In this document: positions 15,822-25,145 of the stretch, one piece after another
How the letters are laid out: each line of letters starts with the position of its first letter
Numbering within the stretch: the stretch's first letter is position 1
Source: JAATFS01 sp037145635
Lineage (GTDB): Bacteria > Pseudomonadota > Gammaproteobacteria > Xanthomonadales > Xanthomonadaceae
Direction: 5' to 3'
DNA: 64,000 nt
Assembly (NCBI GenBank): GCA_037145635.1
Contig: JBBCXB010000003.1
Span: 372,001 to 436,000, forward strand
Notes under the pieces: generated by a model
What the model saw: only the letters and a program-made list of their open reading frames with translations
What the model was told of the DNA's origin: nothing
The model's database searches: none
Translations under genes and position numbers: made by a program

Positions 15822-18800
15822 ATGTCGCGCTTCTTCATCGACCGGCCCATCTTCGCCTGGGTCATCGCCATCGTCATCACCCTGGCCGGTGCGCTGGCGG
15901 TGTCCACGCTGTCGGTCGAGCAGTACCCGGACATCGCGCCGCCGACGGTGTCGATCCGCGCCACCTACACCGGCGCCTCGGCCGAGACCACCGAGAACTC
16001 GGTCACCCAGGTCATCGAGCAGAACATGACCGGGCTGGACCACCTGATGTACATGTCGTCCAGCAGCACCTCCTCCGGCAGCGCCCAGATCAAGCTGACC
16101 TTCGAGTCGGGCACCGACCCGGACACCGCCCAGGTGCAGGTGCAGAACAAGCTGCAGCAGGCCCAGTCGACCCTGCCCGACGCGGTGCAGAGCACCGGCG
16201 TCACCGTGACCAAGTCGTCGGGCAACATCTTCATGGTGCTGGCCTTCACTTCGGACGACGACAGCCTCGACGGCACCGACATCGCCGACTACATGGTCGC
16301 CTCGGTGAAGGACCCGGTCAGCCGCGTGTCCGGCGTCGGCAACGTGCAGGTGATGGGCTCGGAATACTCGATGCGCATCTGGCTCGACCCGGAGAAGCTG
16401 CGCACCTATGCGCTGATGCCGTCCGACGTGGCCAGCGCGATCCAGGCGCAGAACAGCGACGTGTCGTCGGGCTCGATCGGCGCGCTGCCGGCGGTGCAGG
16501 GCCAGCAGCTCGACGCCACGGTCACCGCGCGCAGCCGGCTGCAGACCGCCGAGCAGTTCAAGGCCATCGTGATCAAGTCCGACCGCGGCGGCGCGGCGGT
16601 GCGGCTGTCGGACATCGCCCGGGTCGAGCTCGGCAGTGAGGACTACGCCTCGGTCAGCCGCTTCAACGGCAAGCCGTCGGCCGGCATGGGCATCGAGCTG
16701 GCCAGCGGAGCCAACGCGCTGGACGTGTCCAAGGCGGTCGAGGCCCGGCTGCAGGAGCTCAAGCCGTTCTTTCCGCACGGGCTGAACTACAGCGTCGCCT
16801 ACAGCACCACGCCGTTCGTGAAGATCTCGATCGAGGAGGTCGTCAAGACCCTGGCCGAGGCGATCGTGCTGGTGGTGCTGATCATGTACCTGTTCCTGCA
16901 GAACTGGCGGGTGACCCTGATCCCGGCGATCGCGGTGCCGGTGGTGCTGATGGGCACGTTCGGCGTGCTGGCGCTGCTCGGCTACTCGATCAACACGCTG
17001 TCGATGTTCGGCATGGTGCTGGCGATCGGCCTGCTGGTCGACGACGCGATCGTGGTGGTGGAGAACGTCGAGCGGGTGATGAGCGAGGAAGGGCTGTCGC
17101 CGTACGAGGCCACGCGCAAGTCGATGGGCCAGATCACCGGCGCGCTGGTGGGCATCGCCCTGGTGCTGACCGCGGTGTTCCTGCCGATGGCGTTCTTCGG
17201 CGGCGCCACCGGCGCGATCTACCGCCAGTTCTCGGTGACCATCGCCTCGGCGATGATCCTGTCGGTGGTGGTGGCGATGACCCTGACGCCTGCGTTGTGC
17301 GCGACCCTGCTGCAGCCGGTCGGCCCGGACGGCCACGGCACCCGCAAGGGCCCGCTGGGACGGTTCTTCGCGCGCTTCAACCGCGGCTTCGAGCGCAATG
17401 CCGAGCGCTACCAGCGTGGGGTCGGCCGCGTCGTCGGCCACCGCCGGCTCGGCCTGGCGGTCTACCTGCTGATCCTGGTGGGCATGGGGCTGCTGTTCTG
17501 GCGGCTGCCGACCTCGTTCCTGCCGGAGGAGGACCAGGGCATGCTGATGGTGCAGGTCAAGCTGCCGTCCGGCGCCACCCAGCAGCGCACGCTGGCGGTG
17601 ATCGAGCAGGTCTCGGCCTACGTGCGCCAGCAGCCGGAGGTCGATTCGGTCATGGCGGTCGCCGGCTTCAGCACCGGTGGCAGCGGGCAGAACTCGGGCA
17701 TGGGCTTCGTCAAGCTCAAGGACTGGTCCGAGCGCGATGCCGATGCCAGCGCGATCGGCATGCGCATCACCCGCGCGATGGCGCAGAAGTTCCGCGACGC
17801 GCAGATCTTCGCGATGGCGCCGTCGGGCATCCCCGGCCTGGGCCAGAGCGCCGGCTTCACCTTCGAGCTGCAGGACCTGGGCGGTGCCGGCCACGACGCG
17901 CTGGTGGCCGCGCGCCAGCAACTGCTGGGCCTGGCCGCCAGGAGCGACGCGCTGGACTCGGTGCGCTACGACAGCCTGGAGGACGCGCCGACGCTGCAGG
18001 TCAAGATCGACGACGCCAAGGCCGGCGCGCTGGACCTGTCGCAGGACGACATCAACGACACCCTGTCCAGCGCGATCGGCTCGACCTACGTCAACGACTT
18101 CGTCAACCGCGGGCGCATCAAGAAGGTCTACCTGCAGGGCGAGGCCGCCGCGCGCATGCTGCCGCAGGACATCGACCGCTGGTCGGTGCGCAATGCCGAC
18201 GACGCGATGGTGCCGTTCTCGGCGTTCTCGACCACCGGCTGGGGCTATGCGCCCGCCTCGCTGTCGCGCTTCAACGGCTCGGCCTCGATGGAGATCAGCG
18301 GCCAGGCCGCCTCCGGCGTCAGCTCCGGCACCGCGATGGCCACGATGGCCGGCCTGGTCAAGCAGCTGCCCAGCGGCATGGGCTACGCCTGGTCGGGCCT
18401 GTCCTACCAGGAGCAGATGTCCGGCGCGCAGGCCCCGCTGCTGTACGCGGTGTCGCTGCTGTTCGTGTTCCTGTGCCTGGCGGCGCTGTACGAGAGCTGG
18501 TCGATCCCGTTCTCGGTGATGCTGGCGGTGCCGATCGGCATCGTCGGCGCGCTGCTGCTGACCACCCTGCGCGGGCTGGAGAACGACGTCTACTTCCAGG
18601 TCGGGCTGCTGGCCACGGTGGGCCTGGCCGCCAAGAACGGCATCCTGATCGTGGAGTTCGCCAAGGAGCTGGAAGAACAGGGCGAGCGCCTGCTCGACGC
18701 CACCCTGCACGCGGCGCGGCTGCGGCTGCGCCCGATCCTGATGACCTCGCTGGCGTTCATGCTCGGCGTACTGCCGCTGGTGGTCAGCCGCGGCGCCGGC

Positions 18801-18971
18801 TCCGGCGGGCGGCATTCGCTGGGCACCGGCGTGCTCGGCGGCACGCTGGCCTCGATGCTGCTCGGCATCTTCTTCGTACCGCTGTTCTACGTGATCGTCC
18901 GCACCCTGTTCCCCGGCCGGCCGCGCGCCGGGACCCGGCCGGCGACCCCGACCGACGAGGTGACCCCGTGA
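15822..18971 (+). CDS. RND multidrug efflux permease (AcrB/SmeB type)
   Basis: A 1049-residue proton-driven hydrophobe/amphiphile exporter of full family length. It starts MSRFFIDRPIFAWVIAIVI, as these permeases do. The two large periplasmic loops lie at about 30-340 and 560-870. The proton-relay Asp pair is in GLLVDDAIVVVENVERVM on helix 4, and the second-half relay Lys is in LAAKNGILIVEFAKEL. It takes drugs from the periplasm or membrane and hands them to the outer-membrane channel. Its stop codon overlaps the GTG of the channel gene, so the two are translationally coupled. Confidence 0.96.
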   Translation: MSRFFIDRPIFAWVIAIVITLAGALAVSTLSVEQYPDIAPPTVSIRATYTGASAETTENSVTQVIEQNMTGLDHLMYMSSSSTSSGSAQIKLTFESGTDPDTAQVQVQNKLQQAQSTLPDAVQSTGVTVTKSSGNIFMVLAFTSDDDSLDGTDIADYMVASVKDPVSRVSGVGNVQVMGSEYSMRIWLDPEKLRTYALMPSDVASAIQAQNSDVSSGSIGALPAVQGQQLDATVTARSRLQTAEQFKAIVIKSDRGGAAVRLSDIARVELGSEDYASVSRFNGKPSAGMGIELASGANALDVSKAVEARLQELKPFFPHGLNYSVAYSTTPFVKISIEEVVKTLAEAIVLVVLIMYLFLQNWRVTLIPAIAVPVVLMGTFGVLALLGYSINTLSMFGMVLAIGLLVDDAIVVVENVERVMSEEGLSPYEATRKSMGQITGALVGIALVLTAVFLPMAFFGGATGAIYRQFSVTIASAMILSVVVAMTLTPALCATLLQPVGPDGHGTRKGPLGRFFARFNRGFERNAERYQRGVGRVVGHRRLGLAVYLLILVGMGLLFWRLPTSFLPEEDQGMLMVQVKLPSGATQQRTLAVIEQVSAYVRQQPEVDSVMAVAGFSTGGSGQNSGMGFVKLKDWSERDADASAIGMRITRAMAQKFRDAQIFAMAPSGIPGLGQSAGFTFELQDLGGAGHDALVAARQQLLGLAARSDALDSVRYDSLEDAPTLQVKIDDAKAGALDLSQDDINDTLSSAIGSTYVNDFVNRGRIKKVYLQGEAAARMLPQDIDRWSVRNADDAMVPFSAFSTTGWGYAPASLSRFNGSASMEISGQAASGVSSGTAMATMAGLVKQLPSGMGYAWSGLSYQEQMSGAQAPLLYAVSLLFVFLCLAALYESWSIPFSVMLAVPIGIVGALLLTTLRGLENDVYFQVGLLATVGLAAKNGILIVEFAKELEEQGERLLDATLHAARLRLRPILMTSLAFMLGVLPLVVSRGAGSGGRHSLGTGVLGGTLASMLLGIFFVPLFYVIVRTLFPGRPRAGTRPATPTDEVTP

Positions 18972-20434
18972 AGCATCGCTCGCTCTCCCGCCCGGCGCTG
19001 CTGCTGGCCTGCGCCGCCGCGCTGGCCGGCTGCGCCAGCCTGGCGCCGCGCTACGCGCGCCCGGACGCGCCGGTACCGGCCAGCCTCGCCGCCACTGGCA
19101 CCGCCACCGGCACCGGCGCTGCCGACGCGGTCGCCACGCTGGACTGGCGCCAGGTGTTCCTCGACCCGCGGCTGCAGCAGGTCATCGCGCAGGCGCTGGA
19201 GCACAACCGCGACCTGCGCGTGGCGGTGCTCAACATCGACAAGGCGCGCGCGCAGTACCGCATCCAGCGCGCCGACCTGTTCCCCTCGGTGAGCGTGAGC
19301 GCCAGCGAGAGCGCCTCGCGCAGCAGCGCCGCCACCAGCAGCGGCGGCCAGTCCGAGGTGGGCCGCACGTTCTCGGCCGACGTCGGCGTCAGCAGCTGGG
19401 AGCTGGACCTGTTCGGGCGCATCCGCAGCCTCAAGGACGAGGCGCTGCAGACCTACCTGGCCACGGCGCAGACCCAGCGCAGCACCCGCCTGAGCCTGGT
19501 CGCGGAGGTCGCCACCGACTGGCTGACAGTCGCCGCCAACCAGCAGCTGCTGGCGCTGGCGCAGCAGACCCTGGCCAGCCAGCGCGAGACGCTGAAGCTC
19601 ACCGACTCGCAGCACGCGCAGGGCATCGTCTCCGGGCTGGACCTGGCGCAGGTGCAGACCAGCGTGGAGACCGCGCGCGCCGACGTGGCGGCCTACACCA
19701 CCCAGCTGGCGCAGTCGCGCAACGCGCTGGAGCTGGTGGTGGGCGCCCCGGTGGCCGCGGCGCTACTGCCCGATCCGGCGCAGGCCACCGACGACAGCGT
19801 GGCACTGGCGCCGCTGCCGGCGCGGCTGGAATCGCGGGTGCTGCTGCAGCGCCCGGACGTGCTCTACGCCGAGCACACGCTCAAGGCCGCCAACGCCGAC
19901 ATCGGCGCGGCGCGCGCGGCGTTCTTCCCCACGATCTCGCTGACCGCCTCCACCGGGCGTGGCAGCGACGCGCTGTCGAACCTGTTCGACGGCGGCAACC
20001 GCACCTGGTCGTTCGTGCCCAGCATCAGCGTGCCGATCTTCCAGGCCGGGGCGCTCAAGGCCGAGCTGGACGTGGCGAAGATCCAGAAGGAGGTCACCGT
20101 CGCCGAGTACGAACAGGCCATCCAGAGCGCCTTCGCCGAGGTGGCCGACGCGCTGGCCGAACGCGCGCAGCTGGACGAACGGCTGGACGCGCAGCGCGCG
20201 CTGGTGGACGCCACGCGGCGCAGCTACACTCTGGCCGACGCGCGCTACCGCAACGGCGTGGACAGCTACCTCGACGCGCTGGACGCGCAGCGCACGCTGT
20301 ACACCGCGCAGCAGACCCTGATCAACCTGCGTCTGACCGAGGCCGGCAACCGCGTCACCCTGTACAAGGTGCTCGGCGGGGGCGCCGACGCGCAAGCCGG
20401 CGCCACCCCCGTCGCCACGGCCTCGGGCCGCTGA
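18968..20434 (+). CDS. RND pump outer-membrane channel lipoprotein (NodT/OprM type)
   Basis: A 488-residue outer-membrane factor starting with GTG, overlapping the permease stop by 4 bp (GTGA). The signal peptide ends in a lipobox (ALAGC). Two repeated outer-membrane-efflux halves follow: DWRQVFLDPRLQQVIAQAL with NRDLRVAVLNI in the first, and RPDVLYAEHTLKAANADIGAARAAFFP opening the second, which ends with NGVDSYLDALDAQRTLY. It forms the trimeric exit duct of the pump, so the operon encodes a complete tripartite exporter. The tail carries a short Ala/Gly-rich extension. Confidence 0.95.
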   Translation: MKHRSLSRPALLLACAAALAGCASLAPRYARPDAPVPASLAATGTATGTGAADAVATLDWRQVFLDPRLQQVIAQALEHNRDLRVAVLNIDKARAQYRIQRADLFPSVSVSASESASRSSAATSSGGQSEVGRTFSADVGVSSWELDLFGRIRSLKDEALQTYLATAQTQRSTRLSLVAEVATDWLTVAANQQLLALAQQTLASQRETLKLTDSQHAQGIVSGLDLAQVQTSVETARADVAAYTTQLAQSRNALELVVGAPVAAALLPDPAQATDDSVALAPLPARLESRVLLQRPDVLYAEHTLKAANADIGAARAAFFPTISLTASTGRGSDALSNLFDGGNRTWSFVPSISVPIFQAGALKAELDVAKIQKEVTVAEYEQAIQSAFAEVADALAERAQLDERLDAQRALVDATRRSYTLADARYRNGVDSYLDALDAQRTLYTAQQTLINLRLTEAGNRVTLYKVLGGGADAQAGATPVATASGR

Positions 20435-20542
20435 GGCCGCCGGGCCCACGCCACGGCCGTGCCTTCCGCGCCGGCCGGGGGCACCGGAACGCGCCGGCGC
20501 CCCCGGCCGCGACCCGCGAATCACCCACAGGCGGCAGCAGCG

Positions 20543-20571
20543 CCCTCCCCAATCCCTAATCCCTAATCCCC
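20543..20571 (-). repeat. G-quadruplex-type heptameric repeat
   Basis: On the minus strand this is four or more G-runs spaced by ATTA/ATT, telomere-like in pattern. It lies between the convergent pump channel gene and the CMF-like gene, only a few bases from the latter's stop. It is the same 7-bp G-rich repeat class as the element at 12.3 kb, but single-armed. Confidence 0.6.
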
Positions 20572-20574
20572 GCC

Positions 20575-22539
20575 TCACCGCGCCGCGTTGGCGTTCATCG
20601 TCGCGTTGCGCGTGGCATCCAGGTACTGCGCCGGGTCGCGCATGCCGGTGGTGTGGCACTGGCCGGTGGTGTGGCCGCGGTTGGCCCCGCCCGGCAGCTG
20701 CGCGTTGACCTGCTCGACGGTGCCGTCCTCCGGGTCGTCCAGCACCAGGTCCGAGGCGGCGTTGCAGTAGTCGTTGACGTACCAGTGGGTCTTGGCGAAC
20801 GAGGTCGTGTAGTAGTTGACCAGCCCGCGCGCCGACGCCGGGATGCCGGCCAGCCAGGCCTTGGCGCCGTCGTAGGTCATGTCGCTGTTGCTGCCGCAGG
20901 CCACGCCGAACCACGAGCCGACGGTGGCCAGGATGCCGGCCAGGTTGGTGCCCTGGTAGGGCGTGCCCACCGACTGCATCACGCGTCCGCCGCTGGCGTT
21001 GTCCAGCCCGCTCCAGTAGTAGCTGTACAGGTGCAGCGCGGCCATGCCGCCCTGGCTGTGCGCCACCGTGCCGAACGAGCTCCACTGGCTGGCGAACTGC
21101 GCCAGCCGCTGCGCGAACTGGTCGTTGCTGCGGTTCTGATTGGCGTCCAGGAAGGCCGAGGCGTTGCTGAACTGCGCCAGCGGCCACACCCCGTTCGAGC
21201 AGTAGCCGTGCACCAGCACCAGCCGCGAGCCGGCGGCCTGCGCCTGCACGTCGGTCGCCGCGCGTGCCAGCGTGGCCGGGCGCGGCCCCATGCGCATGCG
21301 CTCGTCGATCCCGGCCGCGGCGCTGCGGGCCACGCTCGCGCGGCGCAGCGCCGGCAGCGTCAGCGGCAGCGCGGCGGCCTCGGCCAGCGGGATGAAGTGG
21401 TCCGGGTCCTCGATGCGCAGGTGGCGCAGCTCGAACGGTGCGCGTGCGCCGGCACGCGCGACCCAGCGTTCGTCCAGCCCCAGCGTCAGCCGGCCCTGCA
21501 CCGGCGCGGCCATGCCGCCGATCCAGGCCACCGGCACCGCCTGCCCTGCGGCATCGGTGCCCCAGACCTCGCCGAATACGCGGTAGTGCGCCGGCGCCGC
21601 GCCGCGGGCGGCCACCGGCAGCGCCAGCGTCAGCTGCGTGCCCTCGGCCGCCTGCGCGGCCACGCTGCGGCCGAGCAGGCGCAGTTGCGTGTCCAGCACC
21701 GGCATCACGTGTTCGCTGGTGCGCACGAACGCCTGCCCGTCCGGGTCGCGCCCGTGCACCACCACCTGCGCCAGGTAGGTCCCGGCGCTGGAGGGCACGA
21801 AGTCGCCGCCGTAGACGCCGTCGCCGGCGGTGCCGTCGTCGTGCAGGCCGTCGTCGGCCATCGCGGCGACCGTCACCGTGCCGTCCGGGGCCACCACGCG
21901 CAGCTGCGCCTGCTCGATGCGCCCGGCGGCGGTGCCCATCCGCGTGGCGCCGTCGCGGTCGCTGCCGCTGAGCACGGCGTTGAGGGCCAGGCGCTGGCCC
22001 ACCTGCTGGTGGCGGTGGCGCGGGTACGACGCCAGCTGCGTGCGCGGGTCGCCCTCCATCAGCACGTAGCCGCGCCCGGCCTGCGCGGCCGGCGCCTCCA
22101 GGGTCAGGGTCCATTCGCCGTTCTGCGCGGCGTCGAGGGCGTAGCGGGTGCCGGCCACCGCACCGGCGCCGGTGCCCAGCGTCGCGGCCCGCGCCTGCAG
22201 CCCGGGGGGCGTAGCCACGGCCGCGCGGGCCAGTGGCGTGCCGGGCGCGGCCACCGCGGTGCGCCAGTCGGCGCCGCCGGGCAGCACCATGAAGCGCAGC
22301 CGGCCGTTCTCCACCGGCAGCCGGCCCTGCCAGCGCGCGCCGTCGGCCTGCGGCGCCAGTTCCACCGGCAGCAGCGCGCTCTTGGACAGGATCGCCGCCT
22401 GCGCCGGATCGGGCGCGCGCATCTGCGCGAACTCCTCGGGCGGGCCCGCCAGCTGCTTGGGCACCAGCTCGGCGGCGGGCGCGGCGGCGGGCAGGGCGAG
22501 CAGGGCGGACAGCACGGACAACGTCGACAGCTTCGGCAT
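20575..22539 (-). CDS. secreted CMF-like protein with C-terminal alpha/beta hydrolase domain
   Basis: A 654-residue exported protein with a Sec signal peptide (cleavage near APAAEL, residue 23) and a strong AAGGAGAG ribosome site. Residues 25-400 hold an immunoglobulin-like region with a DDGLHDDGTAGDGVYGG stretch. From about 425 there is a lipase-like alpha/beta hydrolase: LVLVHGYCSNG near the oxyanion hole and VAHSQGGMAAL with the nucleophile Ser. A late His in RGHTTGQCHTTG could complete a triad. The overall plan matches Xanthomonas proteins annotated as conditioned medium factor. Substrate unknown. Monocistronic, converging with the efflux operon. Confidence 0.72.
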   Translation of the reverse strand: MPKLSTLSVLSALLALPAAAPAAELVPKQLAGPPEEFAQMRAPDPAQAAILSKSALLPVELAPQADGARWQGRLPVENGRLRFMVLPGGADWRTAVAAPGTPLARAAVATPPGLQARAATLGTGAGAVAGTRYALDAAQNGEWTLTLEAPAAQAGRGYVLMEGDPRTQLASYPRHRHQQVGQRLALNAVLSGSDRDGATRMGTAAGRIEQAQLRVVAPDGTVTVAAMADDGLHDDGTAGDGVYGGDFVPSSAGTYLAQVVVHGRDPDGQAFVRTSEHVMPVLDTQLRLLGRSVAAQAAEGTQLTLALPVAARGAAPAHYRVFGEVWGTDAAGQAVPVAWIGGMAAPVQGRLTLGLDERWVARAGARAPFELRHLRIEDPDHFIPLAEAAALPLTLPALRRASVARSAAAGIDERMRMGPRPATLARAATDVQAQAAGSRLVLVHGYCSNGVWPLAQFSNASAFLDANQNRSNDQFAQRLAQFASQWSSFGTVAHSQGGMAALHLYSYYWSGLDNASGGRVMQSVGTPYQGTNLAGILATVGSWFGVACGSNSDMTYDGAKAWLAGIPASARGLVNYYTTSFAKTHWYVNDYCNAASDLVLDDPEDGTVEQVNAQLPGGANRGHTTGQCHTTGMRDPAQYLDATRNATMNANAAR

Positions 22540-22843
22540 GACGGCTTCTCTCCTTGGCGTTGCGAAGCGACCCCGGCCCGCCGGCGCTGCCGACCGGTCC
22601 GTGTCGTGGATGCAGCGCCCCCTCGCCGCGAATGCCCGCGTTATACCCCGCGCAGATGACAACCTCGCTGTGCGTTGCAGCAGTACGCCGCCGCGCGCGT
22701 CCGGGCGGCCGGGCCCGGGACAGGCGGACGCCCGGCGGCCCTCGCGGGGCCGCGGCGGACGGCGCGGCCGGGGTAAGGGCGCGTGCGGTTGCGGCGCATC
22801 GCGGCGATGGGCGGGCGGCCCCCGCGGGGCACGCCGCCGCGGC

Positions 22844-23464
22844 TCAGTCGATGGCGATGCCGGCCTGCGCAAGCGCGGCGCGCGTGGCCGGGTCGCTGTC
22901 CGGCGTCACCGGCCGGGTCAGCGCCCACAGGAAGCGCACGCGCAGCCCGGCGGCGGCCGCGTCCTGCGCGGTCCACAGCACGCAGTAGTCGCGCGCCAGC
23001 CCGCAGACGTGGACCTCGGCGACGCCGCGCTCGCGCAGCCAGCCGGCCAGCCCGGTGGCCGGGCGCGTCCCGCCGGGGCCGTGGTTCTCGCGGAAGCCGC
23101 TGTAGGAATCCACCTGCCGGCGCGTGCCCTTGCGCAGCACCAGGTCCACCGGGCTCCAGTCCACGCGGGGATCCAGCGCGGCGCCGGCGCTGCCCTGCAG
23201 GCAGTGGTCCGGCCACAGCGTCTGCGGCTGTCCGTACCAGTCGATCTGCTGGAACGGCTGCGTGTCGGGGTGCTGGCTGGCGAAGGAGGCATGCCCGGGC
23301 GGGTGCCAGTCCTGGGTGGCGACCACGGTGGCGTAGCGGCGCGCGCGCAGCAGCGCGTCGATCGTCGGCACCAGCGCATCGCCCTGGTGACAGGGCAGGG
23401 CGCCGCCGGGCATGAAGTCCGGCTGCAGGTCGACCACGATCAGCGCGGTGTCGTCGGTGGGCAT
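22844..23464 (-). CDS. pncA: nicotinamidase
   Basis: A 206-residue isochorismatase-fold amidase that converts nicotinamide to nicotinate in NAD salvage. The catalytic triad is visible: Asp in ALIVVDLQPDF, Lys in VLRKGT and Cys in LARDYCVLWTA. The metal site is the Asp and two His in TQDWHPPGHASF. Length and motif order are normal for PncA. About 300 bp without a gene (22540-22843) separate it from the CMF-like gene; I see no feature there. Confidence 0.93.
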   Translation of the reverse strand: MPTDDTALIVVDLQPDFMPGGALPCHQGDALVPTIDALLRARRYATVVATQDWHPPGHASFASQHPDTQPFQQIDWYGQPQTLWPDHCLQGSAGAALDPRVDWSPVDLVLRKGTRRQVDSYSGFRENHGPGGTRPATGLAGWLRERGVAEVHVCGLARDYCVLWTAQDAAAAGLRVRFLWALTRPVTPDSDPATRAALAQAGIAID

Positions 23465-23577
23465 GGGCGGGCCAGGCGGGCAAGGGGGGGGCCAGTGTAG
23501 GACGGCGGCCGATTCACGGCCCGCGCGGACGCGATCGCCGAGAATGCCGCCGTGGCGAGGACGAGGAGGGAGCGACG

Positions 23578-24270
23578 ATGATTCCGTTCTGGGACGTGGC
23601 GTTGCGGCTGGTGCTGGCGGCCGCGCTGGGCGCGGTGATCGGCGCCAACCGCGGCCGGCTGGAATGGGCCGCGGGGCTGCGCACGCACATGCTGGTGTGC
23701 GTGGGCTCGGCGCTGGCGCTGATCGTGTCGGCCTACGGCTTCCAGGACGTGCTGGCCGCTCCGCACGTGGTGCTGGACCCCTCGCGCATCGCCGCGCAGG
23801 TGATCAGCGGCGTCGGCTTCCTCGGGGCCGGCACCATCCTGTTCCTGCAGCGCGAACAGGTCATTCGCGGCCTCACCACCGCCGCCGGGCTGTGGGCGGT
23901 GGCGGCGATCGGCCTGGCGGCCGGTGCCGGGCTGTATGCGGCCGCCCTGCTGGCCACGGTCCTGCTGTGGGCGATCCTGGCCCTGCTCAAGCCGCTGGAA
24001 CGGCGCTACCTGCGGCGTCGCCGCGCCACGGCCGAGGGACTGCGGGTCACGCTGGCGCCGGGCGCGTCGCTGGCGCGGGTGGAGGCCGCCCTGGCCGACC
24101 ACGGCGTGCCGGTGCGGCGGCTGCTGCTCAAGCGCCACGAGGACGCCGATGCGGTGGTCGAGGTGCGCTGTGGCGCTGCCGTGGAGCGCTCGCGCCTGCT
24201 CGCGGCGGTCGAGCGGCTGGGCGATACCCCCGGCATCCGCTCGGTCGAGCTGCTCGGCGTACCGGCCTGA
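23578..24270 (+). CDS. MgtC/SapB-family membrane protein
   Basis: A 230-residue protein with four to five N-terminal helices (about residues 5-140) and a soluble C-terminal ACT-like domain (about 150-230). The MgtC motif region is LAAALGAVIGANRGRLEWAAGLRTHMLVCVGSAL, followed by QVISGVGFLGAGTILF and GLTTAAGLWAVAAIGLAAG. Family members modulate F-type ATP synthase or membrane potential and aid growth in low Mg and in hosts. The gene is divergent from pncA and has a GGAGGG ribosome site directly upstream. It converges with queH. Confidence 0.92.
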   Translation: MIPFWDVALRLVLAAALGAVIGANRGRLEWAAGLRTHMLVCVGSALALIVSAYGFQDVLAAPHVVLDPSRIAAQVISGVGFLGAGTILFLQREQVIRGLTTAAGLWAVAAIGLAAGAGLYAAALLATVLLWAILALLKPLERRYLRRRRATAEGLRVTLAPGASLARVEAALADHGVPVRRLLLKRHEDADAVVEVRCGAAVERSRLLAAVERLGDTPGIRSVELLGVPA

Positions 24271-24288
24271 GCCCGCGGCACGGCCGGC

Positions 24289-24963
24289 TCAGCGGTCGTC
24301 GCCGCCCTCGGGCGCCTGGCCGTAGTACAGCACGCCGAGCTTGATGCGGTCGCGGCCCTGCGCGCGGCGGTGGCGGTTGGTGTCGCGCAGCGAATACACG
24401 CAGCCGCAGTATTCCTGCTGGTAGAACTGCTCGCGCTTGCTGATCTCGATCATGCGCTGGCTGCCGCCGCCCTTGCGCCAGTTGTAGTCCCAGTACGCCA
24501 GGCCGGCGTAGGGCGCCACGGCGCGCTGCCCGCTGTCGTTGATCTGCTGCATGTTCTTCCAGCGCGAGATGCCCAGCGAGGTGGCCATCACCGGGAAGCC
24601 GTGCTCGTGCGCGTACAGCGCGGTGCGCTCGAAGCGCATGTCGAAGCACATCGTGCAGCGGATGCCGCGCTCGGGCGCGTCTTCCATGCCCTTGGCGCGG
24701 GCGAACCAGTGGTCGGTGTCGTAGTCGGCGTCCACGAACGGCACGCCGTGCTTCTCGGCGAAGCGGATGTTCTCCTGCTTGCGCAGCTCGTATTCCTTGA
24801 GCGGGTGGATGTTGGGGTTGTAGAAGAAGATCGTGTAGTCGATCCCGGACTCGACGAAGGCTTCCATCAGCTCGCCGGAGCACGGCGCGCAGCACGAGTG
24901 CAGCAGCAGCCGGTCGCCGTGCGGCAGGACGAGTTTCTCGCGGAGGGCAGGGGAGGAGGACAT
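24289..24963 (-). CDS. queH: epoxyqueuosine reductase QueH
   Basis: A 224-residue protein of the former DUF208 family. QueH reduces epoxyqueuosine to queuosine in tRNA and replaces the unrelated cobalamin-dependent QueG in some bacteria. The iron-sulfur and zinc cysteines are visible: HSCCAPCSGE near residue 22, RCTMCFDMRFERTA in the middle and EYCGCVYSLRDTN near the end. Using QueH rather than QueG avoids a need for cobalamin at this step. It lies downstream of metE on the same strand with a 182-bp gap, so co-transcription is possible but not shown. Confidence 0.92.
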   Translation of the reverse strand: MSSSPALREKLVLPHGDRLLLHSCCAPCSGELMEAFVESGIDYTIFFYNPNIHPLKEYELRKQENIRFAEKHGVPFVDADYDTDHWFARAKGMEDAPERGIRCTMCFDMRFERTALYAHEHGFPVMATSLGISRWKNMQQINDSGQRAVAPYAGLAYWDYNWRKGGGSQRMIEISKREQFYQQEYCGCVYSLRDTNRHRRAQGRDRIKLGVLYYGQAPEGGDDR

Positions 24964-25145
24964 GCGGCACCTGAGACGTGGGGCGGGATCCGGCCTGGAC
25001 GGCGGGCCGGACCGCGAAAGGGTAACGGGGTTGCCCGCGGCAGGCGAATCGCCGCGGGTGCGCGGGTACCCGCGGGCCGGCCGCTGGCGGCCGCCCCGGG
25101 GGCTGGCGGCGGAGCACCGGCCCGCGGCCGGGCTCCGCCCCCGGC

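Noticed and set aside
13041..18815. Very long minus-strand open frame (over 1900 codons) across the efflux pump genes
   Set aside because: Only its end is a real gene (the histidine kinase). The rest is the mirror of the RND pump genes in GC-rich DNA and has His/Arg/Gln-rich, family-less sequence.
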